Below, in pieces: positions 22,701 to 45,228 of a stretch of DNA of 64,000 nucleotides. The position numbers and the translations under genes are program-made. Source of the stretch: Bugulina stolonifera (lineage: Eukaryota > Bryozoa > Gymnolaemata > Cheilostomatida > Bugulidae); assembly GCA_935421135.1 (NCBI GenBank), contig OW285191.1, forward strand, positions 18,926,700 through 18,990,699, written 5' to 3'. The first letter of the stretch is position 1. Each line of letters opens with the position of its first letter. A model generated the notes under the pieces. It was not told the DNA's origin. It worked only from the letters and a program-made list of their open reading frames with translations, and ran no database searches.

Positions 22701-24635
22701 TAGGGAGACGATCGCACTCTAACGAAAGGTCAAAAGGAGCTCACAGGTCAGGGCCACAAGGAACTCGCAGATCAAGGTCAAAAGAAAAGCCAAGATCTAA
22801 TGAAAAACAGAATATTAGTGATAGAATAAGAGATAAAATCGGGAGACGATCACGCTCTAACGAAAGTTCACAAAGAGCTCACAGGTCGGGGCCACAAGGA
22901 GCTCACAGGTCGGGGTCACAAGAAAGGTCAAGGACTGATGAAAAACAAAACATTAGTGATAGAATAGGGAGACAACCACGCTCGAACGAAAGATCAAAAG
23001 TGGCTCACAGGTCCAGGTCACAAGAAAGGTTGAGGACTAATGAAAAACCAAGCATTAGTGATAGATTAGACCGACGATCACGCTCTAATGAAAGGTTACA
23101 AGGAGCTCCCAGGTCAGGGCCACAAGGAACTCGCAGATCAAGGTCAAAAGAAAAGCCGAGGTCTAATGAAAAACAGAATATTAGTGATAGAATAGGTGAT
23201 AAAATACGGAGGCGATCACGCTCTAACGAAAGTTCACAAAGACCTCACAGGTCGGGGCCACAAGGAGCTCACACGTCAGGGTCACAAGAAAGGTCAACGG
23301 CTAATGAAAAACGAAACAGTGTTATACATGTAGTAAGGAAGCAATCACTCTCTAATGAAAGGTCACATACAGTTTGTAAGTCAGGGTCACAAGAAAGGCC
23401 GAGGACTATCGAAAAGCAAAATGTTAGCAATAGAATAAATAGGCGATCACGCTCCAAGGAAAGGTCCCAACAAACTCTCAGATCAAAGTCAAAAGAAAGG
23501 CTAAGGACTAGTGAAAAAGAGAATCTTAGTGATAGCATAAGGGAACGCCCCGGCTGTAGTGAAAGGTCACAGGTAGCTTATAGGTCAAAGTCAAAAGAAA
23601 GGTCAAAGGCCAATGATAAACAAACTATCCGCAATAGAATAGTTAGACGTTCCCGCTCTAATGAAAGGTCACATGGTACTCACAGGTCAAGGTCACAAGA
23701 AAGGCCGAGGCACAGTGATTCTCAGAGGTCAGTATACTATTAATGTACATGTACATCTTTTTCCCCACTCTGAACAAAGAAGATGACAACTCCTAAATCC
23801 AGTAATAATCTAACACCAGAAAAGTCCAGTGCATTGGGAGTTATCTTCCTTTCACTGAGTAGATAACTCCCATCAAAAGTTAGCATTGATTGCCAATATT
23901 TTTCATCTCAACAACCAAGTTTAGCCATGCTCGTGTACAGTAATTTCTGCACTTCCTACTAATATGCTGTCAAAATAATATCCATGCCTAGATACATAAA
24001 TTATGAATTAGAGCTTGCTTTGCCAGTATTGCATTGTATCTCCTACATGAACAATAGTCCCATACTTGCATGGCTCCAGTCTCACTGACCTCTATTATGT
24101 TCCCTAACTCCCATGAGATCTGTAGAGATACTTGTGAATAGGATATGAGTCAGAGGGTTAAGTATAAACAGGGTAGGCTCCTTGCCCTTGCTCTGGCTGG
24201 CTGCTACTGCTACATGCATGTAGTTACTAGTTACTACTGCCTCCCCCCCCCTCCTCCCCCCCCCCCCCCCCTCATAACCTAATGCACATAGTGAACAGCA
24301 GGACCAGTTGGAATCATCCTTTGGTCATAGGAACCGTGCTGTCTGCCATTTATCTGTAATTCCTGGATTTACAAATGAATTAATAGAAACCTGCTGCACG
24401 GAGCGGTCATACGCCCCTCTGCGCCCTTCTTTGCATAAATTATATAATAGTTCAGTTTGAATTGATTTGATTTGATAAATACATGACTGTATACCCTATA
24501 TTATTCGTGTATATGCATGTATACTGTATATGCCACGTATATAAATGTACATGTATACTGCATATTATCTATAATATGTATGTTTATAGGGATGGTGATG
24601 GCAGAGCAAGGACTAAGTCTAGAGTGACTAAGTAA
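10732..24635 (+). CDS. FLASH (CASP8AP2)-like large Arg/Ser-rich nuclear protein, ~2,889 aa, 13 exons
   Basis: Exons: 10732-10807, 11198-11562, 12325-12504, 12943-13217, 13615-15551, 15851-15865, 15901-15930, 16270-16347, 16671-19596, 20153-20195, 20680-20785, 21135-23727, 24590-24635. All phases agree and the total is 2,890 codons including the stop. Residues 6-11 read DIYGDL, like the LDIY/LDLY motif of FLASH. Residues about 150-230 are a coiled coil. Its second half has ENIQLKHNNALLLVTARKEL, which fits the human FLASH pattern E-N-x2-L-K-x-N-x3-L-x2-T-A-R-x-E. Next come a Pro-rich stretch, long Ser/Asp/Lys-rich disordered regions, two Arg-rich repeat regions and an acidic EEGE motif. In animals FLASH works with U7 snRNP/Lsm11 in histone pre-mRNA 3' processing and organises histone locus bodies. 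I see no C-terminal SANT/Myb domain; the end is short and basic. The gene model is strong; the FLASH identity is moderate and rests on the N-terminus. An SR-type scaffold of another family is the alternative. Confidence 0.6.
12502..12640. repeat. 65-bp tandem duplication carrying a splice donor
   Basis: Two near-identical 65-bp copies plus a partial third. The first begins at the exon/intron boundary, TTG|GTTAGTGACTTATC, at 12502-12504. The second begins at 12567 and the third at 12632 (with GTTGGT). The donor of the third coding exon of the FLASH-like gene is therefore duplicated 65 bp downstream. The first donor is required by phase: VTAR on the next exon follows directly. Confidence 0.85.
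15851..15930 (+). other. Two phase-1 microexons (15 and 30 nt) of the FLASH-like gene
   Basis: 15851-15865 (ATTCCAG acceptor, GTGGGT donor) and 15901-15930 (CCAAACAG acceptor, GTAACT donor) are multiples of three and of symmetric phase 1. Either can be skipped without changing frame, as can the 78-nt exon at 16270-16347. The 30-nt exon is the better supported; the 15-nt exon has a weaker donor and leaves an intron of only 35 bp, so it may not be real. Confidence 0.4.
18640..19380 (+). repeat. Coding repeat region 1: Arg/Asn/Asp-rich repeats of ~50-60 residues
   Basis: Within the 16671-19596 exon about four to five diverged copies recur. Each contains an element like RNRNQEKYD, a small basic linker, then an element like NDRDRS with a following KHSNRNRN-type stretch. 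The copies are old enough to differ at most positions, unlike region 2. Predicted disordered, with charge alternating within each copy. Confidence 0.7.
21206..21326 (+). repeat. Coding microrepeat: NNSSGN-type 12-15 base units
   Basis: Near-perfect AACAACAGTGGT-type units encode a Ser/Gly/Asn-rich linker. They are followed at 21361-21470 by Asp/Thr/Ser repeats (DDVTTH, DDVPTS). The pattern is typical of slippage-driven growth in a disordered segment. It sits just before the acidic EEGE motif of the FLASH-like protein. Confidence 0.85.
21720..23720 (+). repeat. Coding repeat region 2: ~33-48-residue RS-rich repeats, about 15 copies
   Basis: The exon 21135-23727 is mostly a tandem protein repeat. 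Its core combines ISDRIGRRSRSNERS with HRSGSQERSRTNEKQ. Unit length varies from roughly 100 to 145 bases because an extra HRSGPQGA or RSRSKEKP module is present or absent. Copies are similar at the DNA level, which points to recent amplification. The RS, RE and ER dipeptides resemble SR-type nuclear low-complexity domains. Confidence 0.85.
24241..24273. repeat. Interrupted poly-C tract
   Basis: About 30 bases of C broken by two T-containing steps, in the last intron of the FLASH-like gene. The complementary strand is all-purine and G-rich and could in principle form a quadruplex. Confidence 0.7.
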
Positions 24636-27567
24636 TAAATGTGTCTATCAGACAGGCAGCACTGGTGAGCTTGTACTCTACTCTCTTATGTCTTTTATAC
24701 CTGGGAGTTACTTTCCCATACCTTACACACTATGTTATGTTATACTAGTACCATACAGTTACATGCATGTATAAATTATTAAATAGTAGTGATGGTAGTA
24801 TGGTACTCTCTGATATGGTGAGGGGTAGAGTGGGGATTGAACATAAAACCCCTTCTAGTCACTAGAGTTTGCAGATCCCAGGCTACCATGGAATCACACA
24901 TGGTACAATGTAGCTAATGACTGGGTTTGTGTGTGTATTCTAGCACCTTCTCTCTCCTTACTACAGATTGTGTGGTACTGGCATCCACTTGGATCATCTT
25001 TCCCAATCTTAGCCTAAGGTCCATACTGGATGGTTCGTTCAACTTCCCCCCTCCTTCTCTCTACAGGTTGTAATAAGGAGTCCTGTCATACAAGGAGGAG
25101 GATTAATCCACAGAAGATTAGCTGAGATTAGTTATCTCTTATCCAAGCACCTGCAGTAGTTGTCTGAGTAGTGGAATAGTAAGCAGCAATGTATGACAAC
25201 TCCCACTAGTTCTCTTACACCAACCCCAACAATACAGCATGTACATACTGTATATATGATTATATACGTTATTTCTATAATATGTATTCAAGATTAGAGC
25301 ACCTGTTATGAGATGCACTTTCAAGGTATCTTATCATTGTGCCATTTCACACACACATTATAGACTACCTCTATATTTTATGCATCTATTGTTTGCTATG
25401 CTAATGCCAAATCTTCTCATTCAAGTATTACACATACATATGCATGTAATATATTAGTATGGCTCAATTTTTCTCTGTATTTTTTCATAAGCTTCGTTTT
25501 AAACTTTGTTTTTGATTAGCAAGTGTAGCTTTCATAGTTTACTGTTATTGCTACAGTATTTATATCTCTATTGCTCACCCATTTTATTTTTAAGTTTTGT
25601 TAACAATTTATTCTATTTCTATGCATTCAGTCAGAAATACAAAACAATGGAAGATAAATCTGGATAATTATAATATCTCCAAGTAGGTTGAGGGTGTAAC
25701 TCCCTAACTACAATAGACCTACACTTGTATATATAAAGCGTTGTAAACATGTATACTCTTGGGTTATGTGCATGTAGACTTATTTAATGTAAGTATGTAG
25801 TGTCTGATATACTATACATCCATACTTTAGTGCATTGTGCAATCATATGTGATGTAATCAGTAATACACTATATTGTCATGAGCTTGGATAACAGGCAAG
25901 CAGAGGTTAACAGCAGTATAAAGGTGTTATATATAGAGAATACATGTTATAGGTCTAGGTACACTACTTTGTAAATGTCACACTGTTGACTATGTGCCAG
26001 CACTTCGCTGATAAACAGTTTTCCAAAAGTATAAAAGCTCCAACACTATATGAATGTAGAGCACTTATATTCCTGGAATATTATGCTGTAATAAACAGTT
26101 ATGTGGTCCAACTGCTATGCTATTCTTATATTACTGCAGTCTACTTTAGTACAACCTTTCCTAATGTACAGTACATGCTGCACTAGAATAACAACTGTAC
26201 ACAATATTGTGGCAACAGAGTGCATCTTCATTATCACAAAAGTGGATATAAGTAAATAAGATAACACAGTAATGTTACCAAGTAGCAGTAGTATAGTTGG
26301 TATACTAATTACATTTACAATTTACATTGGGGAGAGAAGTTAGTGCAAGGTCAGGCAGTACGAATAATGCTGTAATGCTGGAGTTATCTCATCAATGTAC
26401 AGACCTACCCAAACTAATACATTAACTTATATTACACATTATGAGCACTTGTTTGTCTTAGAACCATGTCACCCTCCGCCATGATGTTACAATACACTTT
26501 TCATATCTGAGCTGCCTTGTCATTGGATGCCTGTGTAGACCCCATTCTGCACATTATGTCCTAGAAACTGTAACGCAATACATGTACATGTATATGTTTG
26601 GTGTTTTTCTCCCTCCTCCACACAAGAGTTGACTATTATCTACTGAAGCACACACCAATACAGTAGAGTGCTTATTCTCTACCCCATCCTCCCATAACAC
26701 ATAATGTGTTCATTAGAATACGTGATTGATTGAAGGTAAAGTGGGGTATGCCCACCGGCTTCCTTTCTTTTTTAATGTAGAATCTCTTAATAACAAAGGG
26801 CTACTTCCTGTTGAGCAATTCCAATGGGCACCCTAAATGTGTACATCTTTCCAACTCTATTGTATTAATACCTTCTTTCCTTCCTGTGGTATGACCATAA
26901 AACAGGTGACATTGATTCAATCACATCTAGTCTTTGTTCATATAAATACTAATATTTATTTCTTAGTAAAATATTTAGCTGTAAGCAGCTAAGTTATGGT
27001 CCCTGCTGCCTGTTTTCCAACATCATACAGTTGTTATACCTGGTTGTCTACACTTTAGCCAACCATGTACAGATATTGTAGGCATATGGTAATAATATCT
27101 GTTGTGTATTCATGTTCCTGTCTTTCTGAGAACTTTTATAGTTCACAAGTCATGTGCTTTGTTTTAACCAAATCTAATTTTGAGAGTTTGTTAAAAGTGG
27201 CTTTACCATAAAAACACACATATCACTGGTCTGCTTGTATAATCCACTTGTATCCTACAAACAGGGTGAATTATAATAGTAGCCTGTACCACAGCAGTTG
27301 TATCCCCGGTCCAAGTGGCCCTTGTAGTAGAACATAACACAATTGATATTGTAGGTAAATTGCTATACTTGGTTCATCAAGTGAAGGGCAAACAGTGGCC
27401 TAATAATCTGTAGACATAATGCATGTATAACAATAGTTGGGCCTGCCAGTAGGCCCTATTTATTACAGGTTAGTATTTCTTCTAATGGGTTACATTTAAT
27501 TTAATTCAATGTCAGCTTTGTGTGTATTACTGTTGGCATTTGTCCAGTAACTGACAAATCAGTGCAG

Positions 27568-27626
27568 CCCTAATAGTGGACCTATTCCAACAGGTGCCCT
27601 AATAGTGGACCTATTCCAACAGGTGC
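27568..27626. repeat. Two-copy 29-bp direct repeat
   Basis: CCCTAATAGTGGACCTATTC+CAACAGGTG occurs twice in tandem with no differences. Confidence 0.85.
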
Positions 27627-30069
27627 TCTTCATTAGCAAAAACAACACAACAAAAAGCTGCAAATTTAAGTTACATTTAACAATGAAACTGATTACTTAG
27701 TAGCATCTAATGGACCATACTAAATAATAACACTACTGCAGTATATGTATCTATTTTAGTACTAATTAGTACATGTCATCTAGCCTACCCTTCTACCACT
27801 ACATTATAGGCCATGTTACCAGTATAGTAACAAAGTTAACAGATTTTTGGTCCCAGTGAAATCAATCAGTGTAGTAAGTTGTTTGGAACATGATTGCTAT
27901 ATTATCAGGTTGATGTTCGACTTTTATTGACTCAATGATGGTCTTTGACGTTTATTTAGCTACCTGAGCTGTCTTTGGTGTTCAGGGAAACGAGTGGTGA
28001 TCATATATAATATTTATAGCATAGCATAATGTTATATGGTTAGGTCTTCATATAGGCCCTACTAGATGATTGTACGTGTAACAACAATTACATGTATATT
28101 CTAGTCCGGCCACAATGTTCTGATAAATCTGATAAAATTTCAAATAGATTGCAGGATAATTTGAAGGATCCTAATTTCCAAACATCTTGAAAAGTTGTTG
28201 ATTTGAACATCTAAGTAGGTAATAGAAGTTCACCTGGCCTTGTTGTAACTCTAGCATAAGAATGGCCACATCAAACAGTAGAGTAACTTCTGGGGAGAGA
28301 GAGAGCAGCCTGCATTCTCTGATTAGCTGTAGTTGATGGAGAGCAAACACCTCATATACTCAACTGTTTTCTTAACCTCGGCAGATGATAATCTTTTCAT
28401 AACAAAACAATTTGTTAGGCTATAATTTAAATTAGCTACATAATTATACAATTAGCCACTGGTGAGGTTAGCAATGGGCAGGTGTATCAGTTGTTATCTT
28501 AATTTATTCACTAATGCCTAACCAGTTGCTCCTGCCTCTCATCCTGTCTCTATATCATACTCTTTAGAGATTCGTGTACATACTGACCCAGACAGGACTC
28601 CAAAATATGCCAAGCCATGTATGTACTGTATGCCCTGTACATGTGTCTTGTATTGTTGTGATGCTTCCATGTGTAACTTTATTAATAAATGCTGGAGTAC
28701 AGCAGCACACAGCAAAAAGTATAATAATATTCTGCTGCCTTTAGAGGACCTAGGCTAAGATCAATATATTTTATTCTTTTCGTCCCTATGGGGCACCAGT
28801 ACTATACGTCTCGTAAATATTAGATCCGAATAGTCTAGTTTCTAATGCTATCATTGCGTAGGATGTTCAAGTGTGACTTCTATTTTCCTGCTCAGGGATA
28901 ATTCATTGACTTTGTTGAAATTTCTTCAACTGTACACAGGTCATGCTGTATTTTCCCACAATATGTTATTGGTTGAGCTAAACACCAACTCCCCACAGGC
29001 AGCCTGTACCGACTCACACACTTACTTAGCCCCAAGTTCTCTTCCTTATTCCGAAGTTAATAGATTCACCACTATGCAGTAGGACGAGAAATATCTACTA
29101 AACATACAGAACTTAGAGCCCTACATTAAACTATTTTTTGCAGAGTACAGTATTATGCAAATTACAAGCTTGTTTTTGGTGATAAACAAACCCAACTCTA
29201 TTTGCAGGTATAGAAATACAGTGTAAGTATACTTACTATTACTTACTTATGACATTATTTTATATTTCTATAATAAATATTCATTGTTCATTTATTTTAC
29301 CCTTGGGATGCACAAATATTATGTATCTTGTTTGTTCAATCAGGAAAAAGAAATTAAAATAAAAAGAAATAAAGTATTTATACAATCATGTGTATATCAT
29401 AAATACTACTGCACTATGCACGCTGCATACAACATATTTCTGTGTTTCCCTCCCATATGGGAGAAACTCTTGAAGTGTACAACAAATTCTAATTGTATTT
29501 GCAATCTTATATTAGATACGAGAGACTAGATGACCCCCTGGGACCCTTGCAGCCTTACCAACTTTAATTAATTACAAATTAGAGAACAATAAACTTCATC
29601 TGTCACTTTGACTTTATATGCCACATGAAACCACACATCATTCCAATTGGACGCTCTACACAAACCTTTAAAGTGCAACGCCAGGATTGTACTCATAATT
29701 AATGGGCATTTGTGATGTCATATCCTGTTATGGTGCTTGCAAAACCCCCATCAAACTAAACCATCACCTGCTACTCATAGGGTTGTCTGCATAACACCCA
29801 CATTTCCGCCATAGCTTACCACTTACCAGTTTGCACAGACTTAGCCTGAGATCCAGACTGTTTATACTAAATATGTGGACGAGTGGTTTAATGTGGCCCC
29901 TTATAATGTACATGTATGTACCAATCTTAATCTACATTGTTTGGTCATCGTTTTATGCAGCATTGTGTAACTGTGAAAGTTATCATCTCTTTATAACAAA
30001 ATGTGAACCCAACACTAATAAAACTAATGACTGAGGGAAGATAACTCAGCCCTCTATAAACTACAATAT

Positions 30070-30136
30070 ATAATATGTACATGTAAATAGATGGTACAAT
30101 GTATAATATGTACATGTAAATAGATGGTACAATGTA
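30070..30136. repeat. Two-copy 33-bp direct repeat
   Basis: A 33-bp unit containing TAATATGTACATGTAAATAG and ATGGTACAATG is present twice in tandem, apparently identical. Confidence 0.85.
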
Positions 30137-32226
30137 CAATTCATGTCTCCTGTCTGCAGGTCAACCAATATGCTAATACATCATGTACATGTTGCCTGCT
30201 ACACTTATGTTTGTTAGAGAATTTATGGCCCAACCAGTCAGCTATCTAGGCCTACAATATTGACTTTGTAGCTTGTTATCTTTGTTCTTAAAAAAGGAAA
30301 TTCAATATTAGTCTATTGATGTTGACAGCTATCTTCAATGAGATGCTTATTTGTGTGTTACTCATCGTAGGTGCTGTCACTCAAACCCATTCACTGAAAT
30401 TATTCCCACTCATGTCACCAAACTTATTCTGAGCAAATATAAAACCAATCACAGGTAAATATTGATTATCATATCGAACACGCATACCTCTATATCTCCA
30501 GTCAGGAATAGCCTAATTCTAGAGTAAAAGACCATGGGTCTAGAGCTAAGGCTTTTCTAAGGGGTGGTCTTATATTGCACCCCACCTTTAAAACACTGCT
30601 AAACTTTGGTAGAAAGTGAATTATTATATTGATGTGAATATTGAACATGAGATGCAAGTATAAAGATTACCATTAGTCTGGCTTAACCATGCTAATTAGG
30701 CCCATATAGTGGAGTAAATACTTTCATGCATCAATAATTGATATTCAAAGTGAGTATTGTCTATAATGTAGAGTGTACCTGTGCAGGTCTAGTCATGTGG
30801 ACATTTATGTGTTTGAATATTTAGCATAATTAGTGGCCAACAAAGAAATGGGTGGCTCATTAATGGTTTGATACTGTTCACAAAGACAATGCCAGTTTAT
30901 CAATATGAATTCAATATCTATTTGAATTGATTATGTAAGGATGTAATGAGATGTTATTAGCAATTACTAATTGGGCAATTAACTGATCTAAGAATGTAGT
31001 TGTGTGTTTACATGTAATACACTGCAGTACATCCACTCAATGCATGCTGCTTGGCTGTAGGAGCAAGCATTCAGAGGCAGCATTATGTGATGATACAACA
31101 GGTCAGCAAACAATGGTAGCACATCATTATGTCCTTCCTTTAACAGCCCAAGAGCAGTTCTTCCCATAGTCTACAATATAGAAGGCTCTGTGCCACTCAA
31201 ACAAGGAAATGTAACATTGTGACGTAACGATTGCCTGTTTTCTATCTGCATGGATGGGAAGGGAAGAGGAAGCAAGCAAATGTTACCAAACACTTATATA
31301 CCAAACACTATATACAATACTCGAGATATATGAAGTCGTAGAAAAAGTACTTGTTCATTCTTGTCATGACGCAGAGATAAACAAGCACCTGCTGTCGGTG
31401 TCCCAGTCATAAACTGAATGGACTTGATTGTGCAACTCTCATGTGATACACTATTTTATGTGTTACAGGAAGGAATAATAGATCGATAGATCAAGGGCTC
31501 AAAAGTTACTTTTTAGTCATATAGAATATAATCTTGCTGCTGAGGTAAAATAAAAAGACGGGCATAGATGTTAGCACCCTTTCTAGATGATTAGCGAGCA
31601 GGAAGAGCTCTGGCTAACTAAGCACAACAGTGTATTATATTCTCACTATATAATACTTGATCATCTGACTGTAATATAGTAACATCATATTATATACGAG
31701 AGATATATATGTATAATAATATATGCTAATATTATCTCTGTTGTTTACCTTCCACACGCCATCGGCCATGATTTATGCTGAAATTGATTAATTTAGCAAT
31801 TGGAGACAGTCATTACCGAGGAATCAAGTCCTACGCAAACACAAGCCTATTGATCATACACTTGAAAATATGACTAGCTAAAAACTGTATACATTTCAGG
31901 ATGCGACTGGTTGCAAAGTATCAATATAATATTTGCATGTTTGTAGTAATGGTTTGTGACATTCAATTCTCGTATCCAAGTTTCTTACAGACAGAAAATG
32001 CTGAAAAGATAAATCTCCAGCTATAGGCACTGTTTCACTGTAATTAAAATTGTTTTCATTGCAAATGATATTGTGGTATGGGATATTGCCACTCCACCCG
32101 CACTGATTGGTAGAATATTGTTTAAGAGCTCAGACTGCTGTGATTTGCACAGGCTAATGATCTCCCAGTCTCGTCTCATGTATTGATTTACTCTTTCAGT
32201 GACTGGATTATCATAGTATATTGTAC

Positions 32227-32414
32227 ATATACATGTACATCTATCTCCTGTGTGTTATATTACATGTACATCTATCTCCTGTGTGTTATATTACATGTAC
32301 ATCTATCTCCTGTGTGTTATATTACATGTACGTCTATCTCCTGTGTGTTATATATACATGTACATCTATCTCCTGTGTGTTATATTACATGTACATCTAT
32401 CTCCTGTGTGTTAT
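32227..32414. repeat. 31-bp minisatellite, six copies
   Basis: Unit TACATGTACATCTATCTCCT+GTGTGTTATAT, six copies with a few substitutions. It gives spurious Cys/Tyr-rich frames. Confidence 0.9.
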
Positions 32415-33137
32415 TTATAAAAGTACCTACAATGAACATATAACTTTTGCAGAATACAACATACATGCTTAAAATGTGTATATGTGTTGATATACCATAA
32501 TAATATGATATTATAGCGTCGCAATATATATTGTCTAAATTTGGGGTATATATCTTCTCTAGCTTTGCAAGTTTATAGATAGCTACTACAGACGTGTACA
32601 TGTACATGTACATTGTAGATAGCTGTATATGTATTCTATAAAGTGTATAATATTATATGCTGTATATAATATGTATGTATGCACTCATCAAACGCTTGCA
32701 GGCTCTCTCTCCCCACTGGCAGCGCTGACTCAGTTTCCTAGAACCATTGCAGCTACTACTACAACCTGAAAGGCGTGCAAATGTTAATTTTATGCAATTA
32801 TATAGCAGTAAATATATCTGCATGTACACCTATATCTAGGTTATATACTTGTATATGTAATATACGTTATATAGTAACACAAAAATAGAGACATTGCTGT
32901 ATAACTACTAATTTTTAGCTTTCATATGAGCAGTTACTGGATTCTGCAGTTGAAGAGAGTTTATGGTCTGGGAACAGCACAAACAGCTGAAATAAATTCA
33001 AATAGTTTTTCTGCCCACATTGTAAAATATCATTATATGCTATAACAGGACTAGTACTACTTTATGGTGCATATCATGTCTATGTGTTGCTGACAAGTGG
33101 CATGTGACGCAACTGATCTCTAGATTCGGAATTGTCA

Positions 33138-33234
33138 TGTTACAGTGTTACAATGCTGCAGTGTTACAGTGTTACAATGCTGCAGTGTTACAGTGTTACA
33201 GTGTTACAGTGTTACAATGTTGCAGTGTTACAAT
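33138..33234. repeat. Short tandem repeat CAGTGTTA / CAATGCTG
   Basis: About eleven copies of an 8-9 base unit, CAGTGTTA alternating with CAATGCTG-type variants. Confidence 0.85.
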
Positions 33235-34096
33235 TGGCAGCGGTAGGATGGTTGGGAAACCCTAACTGCTATAAAAGGGTATAAGAAGCAAAGAACAAGC
33301 CCACACATGCCTTACAGATTGAGTCATCTTTGTGTAATGTTCATTAGTCTAGTATATGCTGTGAGGGCACCCTAGCTACACTCTCTGTTAGTCCTCTGCC
33401 GTCTACAGGCTCTATGGGATACTCTTCCGCCTACCACTCTCTCCGCCTCTCTCTGGAATACATACATTACATATGGAGTCACCCAATCACCTTCAAGGTT
33501 AGTAGCTATACTTTTACCTTCCCTTGGAGATTTCATAATTTTAGTGACTATATCTCGGTTCTCGATATTTTAGTTATGGCTTACTCAGACTGTTATCCCC
33601 AAAAATCCATCTGCCCTGACCAATGGGCAGGTATTGGAATTATTTTTAGACAAAATGAACCAAATGGCGTAGTATAACTTGAAAATATAACATCTGCAGT
33701 ATTTGTAGAAATGAGGCATGTATGTTGTATCATCAAACGGATATGCTGTATAGTTTGGTGTTTATTCAACCCTAATACTTGTACATCAAAGCACTGACCA
33801 TTGGATTATTCTTTAAGTGATGTTTACAAAGCAAAAATGTACTTGTATTTGTTATCTCTGTGCCAATAGACTATGTACTACCAATTGTGTCGAGCGTTAA
33901 CCGCTTAATGTGGTGCTAGATCTCAGATTCAAGGAACACAGGCTACAGGTGGCAGATGTTTCAAGCATTATGCTTTAGTTTATGGCCATAGAGATAATCG
34001 TACACAGCAGGCCTGCTGTTGTTCGCTCACATCAGTCTATCATTCACTGTCAGGTTTTAACATCTTTTGTTTTCAACATTTACAACTCCAGTATAT

Positions 34097-34211
34097 TCAA
34101 CTGTGCAGCACTAGCAATAGTATTAATTCGACTGTGCAGCACTAGCAATAGTATTAATTCAACTGTGCAGCACTAGCAATAGTATTAATTCAGCTGTGCA
34201 GCACTAGCAAT
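34097..34211. repeat. 31-bp minisatellite, four copies
   Basis: Unit CAACTGTGCAGCACTAGCAA+TAGTATTAATT, nearly identical across copies; only the A/G before CTGTGCAG varies. Confidence 0.9.
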
Positions 34212-35344
34212 TGGTGAACTGACTAGGTAAAGCTATGCATAATCAAAAACAGAATTTATTATATTATTTTTAATTTTTTATTAAGTATCTTTCAGCATTT
34301 TTAAATGCTACAAAATAAATTAAAAATCCCTTTAGTTGATATGGAATTTATAGAAATTACCTTAGTATATACACCAACAATAGCAGCACTACTATATGAT
34401 CCCATATAACAGCTGCAGCAACTCAAAATGGATATAATATAAGCAGCAGTACTTAGTCCCCACAAGCACTGTAGGTAAACTCCATGACTAGCAAGTTCAG
34501 TGCTCAACAGACTGGACTATAACTTAAAGGAATATTAGATAACTGTTCACTAGTTACATAAATAACTTATATAATATATATAATAATAATATATATTATA
34601 TACCTACACTGTAAGTTATTATAATAATATACATCTCTGTACAAGCCATTTGTAGCAAAATATATAATATATTTATATAAAATCTTGGTGAGAAAGCCTA
34701 GGCACCTGCTGATACCTGCTGATACCTATGGATACCTGCTGACTAAGCTGATACCTGCCACCAGGACATGCTAGCATTGATCAAGTAGTTATAATAAATA
34801 TATGTCAGCTAACATAAGTAATATTTGTAACATTGGACTAGTTTAGCAAGAGAAAGTGGGATTCCCTCTTTTTAACAAAACGGTAATATATTAATAATAA
34901 TTATAATAATATATTATATTAATTACTACTTGAGATAACCAAATTTAATAATAGTTCATATATTGTTACCTCAAAATAAATAAATTATTGCATCTGTAAT
35001 TAGGAAAATACAAAAAAAACCATTAATTTGTATTGAATATACAATTTGTAAGACCGACACCCAGTTGGGGCACCATGCCAATATCAGATATGACTATGTC
35101 GGCCATGTACATGTAGGTATAAGTACTATAAAGCTAAAACAACTGTTACTAAAAGTCTAGGGAGATCCAGCTTACAGCTAGCAGTCAGTGACTACTCTCC
35201 GGTAGGCAGTAGTTAGGTCGGCAGCAGTTAGGTCGGCAGCATCACTGGGAAGTAGACGGAGTAAGAGAGAGAGAGAGTTAGTGACTATATAACTGAGTAT
35301 TGCACCATTCAACTATCACTGTACAGACGTATCAGTGTACTGTG

Positions 35345-45228
<9,884 letters not shown>

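Larger units (their letters stand above)
24636..35344. other. Intergenic region, ~10.7 kb, convergent between the FLASH-like and Delta genes
   Basis: The flanking genes end towards each other, so this holds both 3' UTRs. AATAAA overlaps the FLASH-like stop (24634-24639). I saw no exon series with coherent phases, no transposase or reverse transcriptase segment, and no RNA gene I could recognise. Splice-like signals near 24676 (GTGAGC) and 25068 (TCTCTACAG) could reflect a spliced 3' UTR. Small tandem repeats are listed separately. The AT-rich sequence is rich in TACATGTA. Confidence 0.6.

Noticed and set aside
24650..25140. Additional coding exons supplying a SANT domain to the FLASH-like protein
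   Set aside because: Splice-like signals exist but no frame shows SANT/Myb tryptophan spacing, and an in-frame stop ends the 24590 exon.
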